NCBI GenBank assembly: GCA_946886075.1
Contig: CAMPHR010000006.1
Span: 1 to 64,000 of the forward strand
Origin: an uncultured Novosphingobium sp.
GTDB lineage: Bacteria; Pseudomonadota; Alphaproteobacteria; Sphingomonadales; Sphingomonadaceae
Length of the DNA stretch: 64,000 bases
Reading direction: 5' to 3'
The stretch's first letter is position 1, and every line of letters begins with the position of its first letter. Below, one piece after another: positions 8,792 to 18,248 of the stretch. Under the pieces are notes generated by a model, which saw only the letters and a program-made list of their open reading frames with translations, made no database searches and was not told where the DNA came from. The position numbers and the translations under genes are program-made.

Positions 8792-9460
8792 ATGGATTTC
8801 ATGAAAATCATCGAGTCGCTGGATGAGGCGCTCTACACCGTCATGGGCTGGCTCGTCTTTTATCCGATCACGCTCAGTCGCGCGTTGGTTCGGCCCTTGA
8901 GGATGATGGCCTATGCCGACCGTGAAGTTTCAGACAGTCCCGAGCAACAGTATGACGACGCGATCCGGCCCCCCCTATTTCTGTTTCTGACGCTATTGAT
9001 TTCCCACGGCATCGAAAATGCGGTGATCGGCGAAAATCCGTTGATGAAAGATCGCCATGGCCTTTCGGCTCTGGTTGATTCGGATTTGGTGTTGCTCACC
9101 ATGCGCCTCATCATGTTCAGCCTATTCACGCTGATGATGGCAGTCAGGTTATTGCGACGACAGGGTGTCCGGCTCACGCACGAAAATCTGCGGCGTCCCT
9201 TTTACGGTCAGTGCTTCATCACCGCGCCACTTGCCTTGTTGGTAGGATTGGGCGCTTTGAGTCTCGACGCGTTGCATCCCTTTCTGCTGTGGGGCGGCCG
9301 GGCTCTGACCCTGACCGCTTTAATCTGGTACATCGCGGTGCAAACCATTTGGTTTGCGGGCAAGTTGAATATCTCGTTGTTCGCGGGCTTCGCCCAAGCT
9401 GCGATGGCGATGATCTATGCGACAATGATGTTTGTGGTACTGGCTTTGTTGATCGTTTGA
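8792..9460 (+). CDS. multi-pass membrane protein of unknown function
   Basis: A 222-residue protein with an amphipathic N-terminus (MDFMKIIESLDEALYTVMGW) and about five hydrophobic helices. Features such as LVFYPITLSRALVRP, a cytoplasmic DREVSDSPEQQYDDAIRPPL loop and a Yip1-like helical layout suggest an inner-membrane protein. I do not recognise a characterised family. The frame is open upstream to 8423, but that part overlaps the sulP leader and is poor in protein-like character; the ATG at 8792 (or 8801) is taken as the start. Confidence 0.65.
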   Translation: MDFMKIIESLDEALYTVMGWLVFYPITLSRALVRPLRMMAYADREVSDSPEQQYDDAIRPPLFLFLTLLISHGIENAVIGENPLMKDRHGLSALVDSDLVLLTMRLIMFSLFTLMMAVRLLRRQGVRLTHENLRRPFYGQCFITAPLALLVGLGALSLDALHPFLLWGGRALTLTALIWYIAVQTIWFAGKLNISLFAGFAQAAMAMIYATMMFVVLALLIV

Positions 9461-9536
9461 AAAAGTTCGGGTCAAGCGCATCATGCTTCGGGCACCGCTC
9501 AGCTATGCTTGGACGCGAAAACGAAGGAGGCGGAAA

Positions 9537-10361
9537 ATGAAGGGGTTTACGATCGGGCTTACGGCGGTGGTCATGGTTTCCAACGCTGCGCACGCGCAGA
9601 CGCCCAGCGATGTCGCCGATCTGGTCGGCGCGCGGGCAGCTGGCGCGGAAACGGCGATACAGTCGCGCGGCTATGTGTTCGTCAAGACTGAGACGGGCGA
9701 CGATCGCAAGTACAGCTATTGGTGGAATGCGCGGATGCGCCAGTGCGTCACCGTTGCGACAATGGAGGGGCGCTATGCATCAATCACTTTGTCGCCTGCG
9801 CCCGACTGCAAGCAACGCTCGGGCGCATCTTGGCAAGATCGATCCGCTGCTCGCCCCGACATCGGTTATCGGCCAGCTGCACCGCAACAGGGTTCGCCCA
9901 GCTATGCGAGCGAGCGCGGGCCGGTGCAGGTCGGGAGCTATGAGGTCGACCTGGGTCTGGTCTGTTTTGGCGATGGCCAGCGCCCGGGCCTTGCCACAAC
10001 CTATGGGTGGTCGTGGAATAGCCGTCGCGACCGCTACGATTATGGCAACCGCACCGAACTCACGGCGGAGCAGTTTGATGCGTCAGTCATGGTACAGCTG
10101 TGGACGGGTGGTGGACGGATCAGCCTGCCCAAGAAACTGATCCCGCCTATCCATTCGCGCGGCACCGGTGGATGGTGGGACCTGTATGATGTGGAGATGG
10201 GATCTGAAGTTATCCGGGCGAAATATCGTCTCAACGGCCTCAACAAGCCGCAAGTGACAATCAATCGGCGCAGTGGCCAAATCAGCATCCAGGGATTGGA
10301 CACCTATGCTTTCCGCGGCGGATGTGATGTTATTGACGGAGAAGAACATCGTCGCTTTTGA
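9537..10361 (+). CDS. secreted/periplasmic protein of unknown function
   Basis: A 274-residue protein with a Sec signal peptide (MKGFTIGLTAVVMVSNAAHA, cleavage after AHA). The first half contains YSYWWNARMRQCVTVATMEG, a pattern seen in small sphingomonad secreted proteins. The second half (VGSYEVDLGLVCFGDGQRP onward) looks like a beta-rich domain. No catalytic motif is recognised. AAGGAGG directly before the ATG fixes the start. The gene is alone between an unknown membrane protein and a recombinase relic. Confidence 0.7.
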   Translation: MKGFTIGLTAVVMVSNAAHAQTPSDVADLVGARAAGAETAIQSRGYVFVKTETGDDRKYSYWWNARMRQCVTVATMEGRYASITLSPAPDCKQRSGASWQDRSAARPDIGYRPAAPQQGSPSYASERGPVQVGSYEVDLGLVCFGDGQRPGLATTYGWSWNSRRDRYDYGNRTELTAEQFDASVMVQLWTGGGRISLPKKLIPPIHSRGTGGWWDLYDVEMGSEVIRAKYRLNGLNKPQVTINRRSGQISIQGLDTYAFRGGCDVIDGEEHRRF

Positions 10362-11023
10362 GCTCGTGGCTGGCGACTGCCTTCTCGCTCAGGGCCTGGA
10401 CCGTTTTGCCGCTTCTTGCTCTGATATCCGTTGGTGACGATCGCACTTAGTTCGGCACGGCGGATCAGCCACTATGACGACTTTAGCTCGATGATCGCAC
10501 CGCGATATTGGTCTGGGTTCAACACCGAGAGGGTAATTTCCACTTGTGGTGCAACCTGTGCGCGCGCGGTTTTGCGTGCCGACGCGACGAACTTAGCAAT
10601 GCGCTCACGCGCAGCGGTAATCGTCAGGGTGAAGAAGTGGTGTTGGAGGACTTCCATCGCGGCGTGCCGCAGCGCGCCTTGCCGACGGGCGGCTTTTTTG
10701 CCGCATGCCCTGCGCTCCTTCTTGCCACCGCAGCGATAATATCCCTGCCGCTTATGGTGTAGTCGGATTCGCGGTGGCTCCACTTGATGAGCCCGGACAG
10801 CAGAAGCTTCTTGCGGTTCGGGCCTGCGCGCGATTTCACGCCAATTACTGGCCCGCCACCCAGGCCTAGAATAGTTCTGCCGTACACACATCCTTAAACG
10901 TGCCGCCATGCTGGCCCCCACATAACCCTTGATCATTTTCGCTAACAATCGATCATATTCGGTTGTGAAGCCGGCAAGCTATGCTAGGACGGCTCAACTC
11001 GACAATGTGACGGAGATGGCGCG
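10362..11023. other. intergenic region holding the recombinase relic
   Basis: Outside the serine-recombinase relic at 10475-10860, I see no gene in this 660-base gap. The last 150 bases, relatively AT-rich, presumably carry the promoter of the GH106 gene. Confidence 0.45.
10475..10860 (-). pseudogene. broken large serine recombinase (zinc-ribbon and C-terminal part)
   Basis: Two minus-strand frames together match the zinc-ribbon region of large serine recombinases. One frame gives NRKKLLLSGLIKWSHRESDY followed by TISGR. After a frameshift near 10740 the other gives GYYRCGGKKERRACG, then AAMEVLQHHFFTLTIT, and ends at 10472. Family members read LLSGLIKC-x2-C-G here, so both cysteines of the first CxxC pair have been lost (W and R in their place) while the second pair survives. 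The catalytic resolvase domain is absent. It is a mobile-element scar beside the GH106 gene. Confidence 0.65.
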
Positions 11024-14000
11024 GTGGCACTTTCATTACGGTTGAAGCTTGTGTCCTGCGCCGCAACCCTTTGTTTCTTTCCCGCGACGGCCGTACTGGC
11101 GCCCGACGCCTTGCTCGACGAATTTCGCACGCCACCGGCTGCAGCAAAGCCTCGGGTGTGGTGGCACTGGAACAGTGGGCAGATCAGTGCCGCTGGGATT
11201 GCAGCCGATCTCGACTGGATGGAGCGCGTCGGCCTGGGCGGTTATCAGGCCTTCGACGTGGACCTTGGCGCGCCGCGCGTGGTGGAAACGCCGCTGCCCT
11301 ATATGAGCGATGGCTGGCAGGCGATGTTCAAGGGCGCCGTCGATCAAAGCATTCGCAAGGGCTTCGACATCGGCATCGCCGGTTCGCCGGGCTGGAGCGA
11401 GAGTGGTGGCCCCTGGGTCAAGCCTGAACAGGCCATGAAGAAATATGTCTGGAGCGAAACCCAGGTCACGGGAGGACAGCGTTTCACCGGGCCGCTCGCC
11501 CAGCCGCCGGGTTCCGCAGGGCTGTTCCAGAACAACGCAAGCGGACTGGGCGTCAAGACCTTTTACCGGGATGCGAAATTGGTGGCGTTCCGCACTGCGA
11601 AGGGCGCAAACCTGCCGACGCCCGCTGTGAGCGCGAGCGGGGGCGCCTTCACCGCGCAGGCGTTGAGCGACGGCGACGTCGTGAAGAGCACGGAACTGAC
11701 GCCCGGTGCGGATGGCGATGCCTGGTTGCGGTTCGACTATGGCCGCCCCGTCACCGTGCGTGCGGTCACGACCGCAACCGGCAGCTACGCCCATTTCGGC
11801 GGTCGCGGCGGCGCCGGCCTGGGGTCGGGGGCACGATTGGAAGCCAGCACGGACGGCCGCAGCTGGAAAGAAGTCGGGACGATCGACACGGCAGGTCCGC
11901 AGCGGACCGCGACCGTGCCCGCGACGACCGCGCGCTGGTTCCGGGTGCTGGTGCCGGGAGGGTCCGGGCCCAAAGCAAAGGAAGGCGGTGCCAGCATGGC
12001 GGGTCCTCCCGGCGGCAAGCTGCTGATATCCGAACTCGTGCTGCGCGGCGCACCGATGGTCAATGCGTGGGAAACCAAGGCCGGTTTCGCCCTGTCGCCG
12101 GACTATTACGCCCTGACCACCCCGGGCGGGCAAGGCGCGGTCAAAAAGAGCGAGGTCATCGACCTTACGTCCCGCATGCGTCCCGACGGCACGCTGGATT
12201 GGACCGCGCCCGAGGGCGAATGGACCGTCCTGCGCATCGGCTATTCCCTGACCGGCCAGCGCAACGCTCCGGCCCAGCCATCCGGCTCCGGGCTGGAAGT
12301 CGACAAGCTCAGCGGCGCGGACGTCACCAGCTACATCACGCAATATCTCGACCGCTATCGTCAGGCGAGCGGTGGTCGGCTGGGCGCTGGCGGCGTCACC
12401 AACATGATCTTCGACAGCTGGGAAGCAGGCGAAGCGAACTGGACCCCCGCCATTCTGGAAAAATTCCAGCGCCTGCGCGGCTACGACGCCACGCCGTTCC
12501 TGCCGGTGCTGGCCGGTTATGTAGTGGGCAGCGCCGAGGCGAGCGATCGTTTCCTGTGGGATTTCCGCCGGACGCTGCAGGACCTGCTGAAGACCGAGCA
12601 TTACGACACCCTGACCGCCGAGCTGCACAAGGTCGGCATGATCCGCTACGGCGAATCCCATGAAGGCCGGCCCGCCGCCATGGGTGACGGGATGGAGATG
12701 AAGGCGTCGGCGGACGTGCCGATGGCGGCGTTCTGGCACAAGCGGACGCCCGGCGTCTTCCAGCCCGGCCCTTTCGCAGACATTCGCGAATCCGCTTCCG
12801 TCGCCAATATCTGGGGCCAGAACATCGTCGCCGCCGAAGCACTGACCGCCAGCGGTTCGCCCTGGTCGATCGCGCCGCGTATGCTCAAGCCGGATGCCGA
12901 CCTGATGATGGTCGCGGGCATCAACCGGTTCATCCTGCACAGTTCAGTGCATCAGCCGCTGCTCGACAAGGCGCCGGGACTGGTGCTCGGCCCGTTCGGC
13001 CACTGGTTCAACCGCAACGACACCTGGGCGGAACAGGCAGGCCCCTGGATCAGCTATCTCGGCCGCGCCTCCCACCTGCTGCAACAGGGGCATGCGGTGA
13101 ACGACGTGGCAATCTTCTATGGCGAAGGCACGTCGATCACCGGGCTGTTCGGCGACACCCCGCCCGCCGTGCCCGCCGGGTTGCAATATGACTATGTGAA
13201 CGCCGATGCGCTCAAGACCCGCATCGCGGTGAAGGACGGGCATATCGTCACGCCGGACGGCATGTCCTGGCGATTGATCTACATGAGCGGGCAGACCCGA
13301 TGGCTGACCCTGCCGACGCTCGAACGCCTGCGGACCCTGGTCCGTGACGGCGCCGTTCTGGTGGGCGAAAAACCGCAGGGCTCGCCCAGCCTCAGCGACG
13401 ATCCCGCGCAGGTCCGCGCCATCATCGGCGAGCTCTGGCCGACGGCATCCGGCGTTCACAAGGTGGGCGCGGGCAAGGTCTATGCGGCCGGAAACCTGGA
13501 TGCCGCGCTGGCGGCGGAGCAGGTGGCCGCGGACTTCGAGATCGTCGGCGGAAACCCCGAAGAGGCGATCCGCTACAGGCATCGCCGCACGGCCGACCGT
13601 GACATCTATTTCGTGTCCAACAGCCAGGACAAGGCGCGGGCAGTGGTTGCCGCCTTCCGCGTGACGGGCAAGCCCGCCGAACTGTGGGACCCGGTCAGTG
13701 GTCAGACTTGCCCGGCAAGCTATCGCGAGGAAAACGGCCGCACCCTGGTCGATATTCCGCTCGATCCCTTCGGCTCGACCTTCGTCATGTTCAGAGACGG
13801 CGGCCCCCAGCAGCGTCAGCTGGCCGCCCCTGTGGTCCAGCCGCTCGCCGACCTGTCCGATACATGGTCGGTGGCCTTCCAGCCGGAGCGCGGCGCCCCG
13901 GCCAAGCTACGACTGGACCGGTTGCGCGACCTCAGCACTGACGCCGATCCGGGCGTGAAATATTTCTCTGGCACGGCGAACTATACGCGCACGATCAAGG

Positions 14001-14407
14001 TGCCGCGCACCTGGCTGCAGGATGGCGCTCGCCTGAATCTCGATCTCGGCCAGGTCGAGGTGGTCGCCGAAGTGCTGGTCAACGGCCGTTCGGCAGGCAT
14101 CGCGTGGACAGCGCCCTACCGCGTCGACGTCACCGACCTGCTGAAGGCGGGCAACAACAAGGTCGAAGTCCGCGTCAGCAACCTGTGGGTCAACCGCGTC
14201 GTCGGCGACCGCCAGCCCGGCGTCACGAAGCGGATCTCCTTCACCCACGAAGACGCGGCGAGCCTGGGCCTCAAGCAGCCGCGAAGCGTGTTCGACAAGG
14301 TCGGGCCGGGTGGCACGCCGTTCGGTGCTACGCCCTACACGGCATCGACGCCATTGCCGCCTTCGGGATTGATCGGGCCAGTGCGGTTGGAACGCAAACT
14401 TCCCTAG
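11024..14407 (+). CDS. GH106-type alpha-L-rhamnosidase, secreted
   Basis: An 1127-residue protein of the GH106 alpha-L-rhamnosidase type, the family founded on a Sphingomonas paucimobilis enzyme, releasing terminal L-rhamnose from plant glycosides or rhamnogalacturonan. It starts at a GTG with GGAG upstream and has a Sec signal (residues 1-25). The family's N-terminal barrel start is clear: PRVWWHWNSGQISAAGI, DLDWMERVGLGGYQAFDVD and GSPGWSESGGPWV. A galactose-binding-like insertion follows (near residues 230-340), and a C-terminal beta-sandwich contains the conserved NLWVNRVVGDRQP. Length is normal. The recombinase relic just upstream suggests arrival by transfer. No rhamnose catabolic genes are in the window. 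Confidence 0.85.
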   Translation: MALSLRLKLVSCAATLCFFPATAVLAPDALLDEFRTPPAAAKPRVWWHWNSGQISAAGIAADLDWMERVGLGGYQAFDVDLGAPRVVETPLPYMSDGWQAMFKGAVDQSIRKGFDIGIAGSPGWSESGGPWVKPEQAMKKYVWSETQVTGGQRFTGPLAQPPGSAGLFQNNASGLGVKTFYRDAKLVAFRTAKGANLPTPAVSASGGAFTAQALSDGDVVKSTELTPGADGDAWLRFDYGRPVTVRAVTTATGSYAHFGGRGGAGLGSGARLEASTDGRSWKEVGTIDTAGPQRTATVPATTARWFRVLVPGGSGPKAKEGGASMAGPPGGKLLISELVLRGAPMVNAWETKAGFALSPDYYALTTPGGQGAVKKSEVIDLTSRMRPDGTLDWTAPEGEWTVLRIGYSLTGQRNAPAQPSGSGLEVDKLSGADVTSYITQYLDRYRQASGGRLGAGGVTNMIFDSWEAGEANWTPAILEKFQRLRGYDATPFLPVLAGYVVGSAEASDRFLWDFRRTLQDLLKTEHYDTLTAELHKVGMIRYGESHEGRPAAMGDGMEMKASADVPMAAFWHKRTPGVFQPGPFADIRESASVANIWGQNIVAAEALTASGSPWSIAPRMLKPDADLMMVAGINRFILHSSVHQPLLDKAPGLVLGPFGHWFNRNDTWAEQAGPWISYLGRASHLLQQGHAVNDVAIFYGEGTSITGLFGDTPPAVPAGLQYDYVNADALKTRIAVKDGHIVTPDGMSWRLIYMSGQTRWLTLPTLERLRTLVRDGAVLVGEKPQGSPSLSDDPAQVRAIIGELWPTASGVHKVGAGKVYAAGNLDAALAAEQVAADFEIVGGNPEEAIRYRHRRTADRDIYFVSNSQDKARAVVAAFRVTGKPAELWDPVSGQTCPASYREENGRTLVDIPLDPFGSTFVMFRDGGPQQRQLAAPVVQPLADLSDTWSVAFQPERGAPAKLRLDRLRDLSTDADPGVKYFSGTANYTRTIKVPRTWLQDGARLNLDLGQVEVVAEVLVNGRSAGIAWTAPYRVDVTDLLKAGNNKVEVRVSNLWVNRVVGDRQPGVTKRISFTHEDAASLGLKQPRSVFDKVGPGGTPFGATPYTASTPLPPSGLIGPVRLERKLP

Positions 14408-14624
14408 CTGCGGCGGACGACATGCTACGCGCGCTACGCTTCAGCAGATACCGGAGGTCTTTGCTGCACGGGGGAGGAGTCGAACTCAGGGCTGAAACAT
14501 TGCATCTATCCCCACGCGGGTGAGCCAAGCCCAAGCCGTCACGGTTTCATCGGCCGGTAAGTGATCCTCCGAACGATCTCGCCTGGTTGATCATTCGACA
14601 CTTGCCACCCCGCTCTCTCCGATA

Positions 14625-14640
14625 TAGTGAAGCTTCACTA
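14625..14640. promoter_or_regulatory. perfect 16-bp palindrome, likely TetR operator
   Basis: TAGTGAAGCTTCACTA is a perfect palindrome 38 bases before the ATG of the TetR gene that opens the sulfotransferase operon. Position and symmetry fit an autoregulatory operator of that TetR protein. The rest of the gap from 14408 holds no gene. Confidence 0.65.
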
Positions 14641-14677
14641 AATTAGAGCGTGTCTACGCGTGGGGAGAGGTTTTTGC

Positions 14678-15376
14678 ATGGCGGCAGCGGCGCGGCCCTA
14701 TGAGCGTGGCGTTAGAGCAGACGCTCCTTCGCGAAGCGCGGCCACGCGCGCAAAGCTCATTGCAGTGGCTGAGCGTTTGTTCGCCGAGCAAGGCGTGCAA
14801 GCCGTTTCGCTGAACGAGATCAACAAGGTCGCCGGTCAACGGCACGGCAGCGCCTGCCAATATCATTTCGGCAGCAAGGATGGGCTGATCCAGTCGATCC
14901 TGGACAAGCACGTCACCGCCATGGCCAAGCAGCGCGACAGCATGTTCGATCAGATCGAGGCAGATGGCGCCGACCTGGACATCGATCGGGTGGTCGCTGC
15001 CTTCGTCAGGCCGGTGGCGGCAAAACTTCTGGACCCTGACGGTGGCAAGGAATTCGTCCGCCTCAATGCCCAGCTGGTTGCCGCCCATACGCTGGCAATG
15101 AAGTATTGGGAGGCGGCTCCCTTTTCGGCGCCTCTTACGGATCGGCTCAACCGCATGCTGAACCTCGCGCTGCGGAAGCAGGAGATACCGCCGCATATCG
15201 CGAGCCGCAGATTGATCATCGCGAGCGTCATGTTGTTCCACGGCCTCGCCGATTATTCCCGCGTGCTCGATGCTTCTGACGCTCTCGACGAAGCCAATAT
15301 CCATTCTTTCACCGCCGATCTGGAGGCCATGATGGTGGCCGCGCTGATCGCTCCGCTTGACTTGCGAGAAAAATGA
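14678..15376 (+). CDS. TetR/AcrR-family regulator
   Basis: A 232-residue TetR-family repressor. The N-terminal helix-turn-helix domain spans residues about 20-75 (LIAVAERLFAEQGVQAVSLN, then YHFGSKDGLIQSIL, the hallmark of TetR helix 4). The C-terminal ligand domain resembles none I can name. GGGGAGAGG upstream supports the ATG at 14678 over a GTG at 14660. It is the first gene of the operon with the sulfotransferase, overlapping its start by four bases, and probably binds the palindrome at 14625. Confidence 0.88.
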   Translation: MAAAARPYERGVRADAPSRSAATRAKLIAVAERLFAEQGVQAVSLNEINKVAGQRHGSACQYHFGSKDGLIQSILDKHVTAMAKQRDSMFDQIEADGADLDIDRVVAAFVRPVAAKLLDPDGGKEFVRLNAQLVAAHTLAMKYWEAAPFSAPLTDRLNRMLNLALRKQEIPPHIASRRLIIASVMLFHGLADYSRVLDASDALDEANIHSFTADLEAMMVAALIAPLDLREK

Positions 15377-16635
15377 CGATGTCCAACGACGTTTCGATCG
15401 ACGATCTTTTCGACCCCCAGCTGACGCCAGCGCAGGTTGGAGCGCTCGCATATGGCGATGCCAATCCAGTAACCCTGACCGAGGATGCGGTGCTTGGCGC
15501 GGCGCGGGACCGGACCGGATTGACGGATTTTGGCCCCGATGATTTCCGCGAGCGGTTGAACCTGCTGCTCGGCGAGTGGGATGCCGACACAGACCTCACC
15601 AATCTCACCCGGGCCACGCTTTTCAGATATGCCGTCCGCTACGCGTCCAACAGGCTGCTGATCGAGGATGCGCTGAAGAAGGACCCCTCGATCCATGACG
15701 AGGTGATCGATCGACCGATCATCATCGCGGGGCTCCCGCGTTCGGGCACGACCCACCTTGTCAACCTGATCGCCGCCGACCCGCGCTTCCAGTCACTGCC
15801 GCTCTGGGAAAGCTATGAGCCGGTGCCCCTGCCTGGCGAACAGCCGTTGCCTGGCGGCGTCGATCCGCGTTACCAGCGCTGCGCCGACGCCTGGGCTGGC
15901 ATGCAGGTGACGACGCCGCTGCTGGCCGCGATGCATCCGATGAACCCGGACCATATCCATGAGGAACTGGAACTCATGGGGCCGGATTTCGCCTCATACA
16001 ATTTCGAGTGGCTCTCGCTCGTTCCTGGCTGGCGCGACCATTATTACAGCACCGATCAGACACCACATTATGAGTATATGAAGACCGTGCTGAAGCTGCT
16101 GCAGAAGCGGCACGGCGCGAAACGATGGGTGCTCAAATGCCCGCAGCACCTGGAGCAACTGCCGGTGCTCAAGGCCGTGTTCCCGGATGCCTTCGTCGCC
16201 ATCACGCATCGCGATCCGGTCGCCGTCATCCAGTCGGCGGTCACGATGCAGGCCTATACGATGCGGATCAACCGTAAGCATTTCGATGCCAAGACGCTGA
16301 TCACCTATTGGTCGGACCGCGTAGAACATCTGCTGCGTGCCTGCATGGACGACCGCTCGGTCTGGCCCGCCGAGCAGAGCCTCGACGTACCGTTCCATGT
16401 CTTCATGTCCGATGACCTCGGCATGGCGGAACAGATCCTGGCGAAGGCAGGCTTGCCCATGACCCAGGATGCGCGTGCGGCCGTGGCCGAATATGTCGCC
16501 ACCCATCCGCGTGGCAAGGAAGGGCGCATGATCTACCATCTGGAGCGCGATTTCGGCGTCGATCCCGACGAGCTGCGCAAGCGCTTCGCCTTCTACTTCG
16601 ATCGTTTTCCGGTGAAGGCCGAAAGCAAGAAATGA
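15373..16635 (+). CDS. sulfotransferase family protein
   Basis: A 420-residue PAPS-dependent sulfotransferase-type protein. The 5-prime-phosphosulfate loop is present as IAGLPRSGTTHLVNLIAA (near residue 118) and the 3-prime-phosphate motif as VAITHRDPVAVIQSAVT (near 277). These enzymes move a sulfuryl group from PAPS to a hydroxyl or amine of a small molecule or carbohydrate. It overlaps the TetR stop (ATGA) and precedes VOC, dehydrogenase and MBL genes on one strand. The pairing with an alkylsulfatase-like protein in one operon is notable. The acceptor is unknown. Confidence 0.82.
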   Translation: MTMSNDVSIDDLFDPQLTPAQVGALAYGDANPVTLTEDAVLGAARDRTGLTDFGPDDFRERLNLLLGEWDADTDLTNLTRATLFRYAVRYASNRLLIEDALKKDPSIHDEVIDRPIIIAGLPRSGTTHLVNLIAADPRFQSLPLWESYEPVPLPGEQPLPGGVDPRYQRCADAWAGMQVTTPLLAAMHPMNPDHIHEELELMGPDFASYNFEWLSLVPGWRDHYYSTDQTPHYEYMKTVLKLLQKRHGAKRWVLKCPQHLEQLPVLKAVFPDAFVAITHRDPVAVIQSAVTMQAYTMRINRKHFDAKTLITYWSDRVEHLLRACMDDRSVWPAEQSLDVPFHVFMSDDLGMAEQILAKAGLPMTQDARAAVAEYVATHPRGKEGRMIYHLERDFGVDPDELRKRFAFYFDRFPVKAESKK

Positions 16636-16648
16636 CAGGGTTCAACAA

Positions 16649-17134
16649 ATGACCGATTTCGATGCCTTTGCCCCGCCGTCGAATGACATGCTCAAAGGGC
16701 TGCGTGACTTGCCTCAACCTGACCAGATCGGGTTCGTGGTAAAGGACCTGGCACGGGCGATCGAGCTTTACGATCCACTGTTCGGCCCTTTCACGGTGCC
16801 AGATTTCGGTCCCCAAACCGCATCCTACCGCGGCGTGGAGCCGACCCCCTATTCACTGAAATATGCCTTTGGCAGCGCAAACGGGCTGGAAATCGAACTG
16901 ATCGAGTGGGTCGAGGGTGACACACCCCACCGCGATTTCATCGAACAAGGCAGGGAGGGGATGCACCACATCCGCTATCGGATCGACGATCTTGACCTGT
17001 GGTTGGAGCGGGTCGGGGCGATCGGCTTTGAAGTGGTCTGGTCGGCGCGGTTGGGTCCCGGGATCGGCTATGCCTATTGCGAACGAGCAGGCGATCCGTT
17101 GCTGTTGGAATTCCTGCAGCTGCCGGATCAATGA
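16649..17134 (+). CDS. VOC-superfamily (glyoxalase/dioxygenase fold) protein
   Basis: A 161-residue protein with the vicinal-oxygen-chelate fold: DQIGFVVKDLARAIELYDPL at the start of the first beta-alpha-beta3 module and HIRYRIDDLDLWLERVGAIG in the second. Such proteins are metal-dependent isomerases, epimerases, lyases or dioxygenases. A candidate metal ligand is the H of HHIRYRI, with E of LLLEFLQ; a His equivalent to the first ligand is absent from QIGFVV. Function is not decidable beyond the fold. It lies 13 bases after the sulfotransferase gene. Confidence 0.75.
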   Translation: MTDFDAFAPPSNDMLKGLRDLPQPDQIGFVVKDLARAIELYDPLFGPFTVPDFGPQTASYRGVEPTPYSLKYAFGSANGLEIELIEWVEGDTPHRDFIEQGREGMHHIRYRIDDLDLWLERVGAIGFEVVWSARLGPGIGYAYCERAGDPLLLEFLQLPDQ

Positions 17135-17172
17135 GAAATGAACCGGTTACGCCAGCTAAGGAGGGTGAGACG

Positions 17173-18192
17173 TTGACGACAATGCAGCTTGCGCGGGTCC
17201 ATGGGCCCAATGATGTCCGCCTGGACGATGTGGCAGCGCCGGAGCCGGGCCCTCGCGACATTGTCGTGCGGATCGAGGCCTGCGGCATCTGTGGCAGCGA
17301 CCTTGGCTATATCGCACTTGGCGGCACCAGCGGCCCGGTATCCGAACCGATGCCGATCGGCCATGAATTCGCTGGCATTGTCGAACGGGTCGGCAACGCC
17401 GTTCAGGACATACAGGTTGGCCAGCGCGTCGCGGTGAATCCGGACGACCGGAACATCGGCAATGGCGGCCCGGAAGGTGCGATGGCCCCCTTTATCCTGG
17501 TGCCTGATGCAAAGGTCGGATCATCCATATATCCCGTCCCCGCCAATATCGCACCGGAATTGGCCGCACTGGCGGAGCCGCTTTCGGTCGCCCTGCACGG
17601 CATCAACCTGGTTGACGTCAAGCCGACGGACAAGGTGGCGGTGATCGGGGCAGGGCCGATCGGGCTTTGCGCCGTTGCGATGCTGCGTCACCGCGGCGTT
17701 AGGAAGATCGCCGTCATAGATCGCGAGGACAGCCGTCTGGAGCGTGCCGCACAGCTCGGCGCGGAAAGGACGATCAACGCCGCGACCGGTTCAATGATAG
17801 AGGAACTGGCGCTGGCGCATGGCGAAGGGAACCGCCTGGGGCTGCGCTACATCGACACCGACGTGTTCATCGACGCCGCTGGCGCTCCAGCCGCGCTGAC
17901 GGATGTCATTGCCATGGCGAAATTCCGGGCCAGAATCTCGGTGATCGCCCTCTACAAGAAGCCGTGCCCGGTCGATCTGTTCAAGATGATGATGAACGAG
18001 GTCATGCTGATCGGGTCCATCGCACTGGGCCGCCATGCTGAATTTGGCGAAGCAGTCGAGATGATCAAGGCGGGCGAGATCGATCTGAACCCCATGATCA
18101 GCCACCGCATCCCATTCGGCCAATTCAGTGAAGCACTGGATACGGCGCGCGACGCCGCAAAGTCGGCGAAGGTCATCCTGGAATTCAACTGA
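17173..18192 (+). CDS. zinc-type alcohol/polyol dehydrogenase (MDR family)
   Basis: A 339-residue medium-chain dehydrogenase of the butanediol/threonine/sorbitol dehydrogenase type, NAD(P)-dependent oxidation of a secondary alcohol. The catalytic-zinc region EACGICGSDLGY (near residue 40), the GHEFAG motif and the Rossmann VAVIGAGPIGLCAVAM are intact. The lobe that normally holds four structural-zinc cysteines is replaced by NPDDRNIGNGGPEG, without a Cys, so this is a zinc-poor subclass. A TTG start is chosen because AAGGAGGG lies eight bases before it; the ATG at 17182 is too far from that site. It is third in the TetR operon. Confidence 0.85.
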   Translation: MTTMQLARVHGPNDVRLDDVAAPEPGPRDIVVRIEACGICGSDLGYIALGGTSGPVSEPMPIGHEFAGIVERVGNAVQDIQVGQRVAVNPDDRNIGNGGPEGAMAPFILVPDAKVGSSIYPVPANIAPELAALAEPLSVALHGINLVDVKPTDKVAVIGAGPIGLCAVAMLRHRGVRKIAVIDREDSRLERAAQLGAERTINAATGSMIEELALAHGEGNRLGLRYIDTDVFIDAAGAPAALTDVIAMAKFRARISVIALYKKPCPVDLFKMMMNEVMLIGSIALGRHAEFGEAVEMIKAGEIDLNPMISHRIPFGQFSEALDTARDAAKSAKVILEFN

Positions 18193-18199
18193 TCGGCCA

Positions 18200-18219
18200 A
18201 ATCAAAGCAGTGTTTGATT
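18200..18219 (+). promoter_or_regulatory. small hairpin between dehydrogenase and MBL genes
   Basis: AATCAAA (18200-18206) and TTTGATT (18213-18219) can pair around GCAGTG, eight bases after the dehydrogenase stop. It could be an attenuator, a processing site or an operator. Confidence 0.3.
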
Positions 18220-18248
18220 GAAAGCGCCCTTTGAGCAGGAGAAAGCGC

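Noticed and set aside
11036..12940. 634-codon open frame antisense to GH106
   Set aside because: Shadow frame; low-complexity composition, and no start or ribosome site fits.
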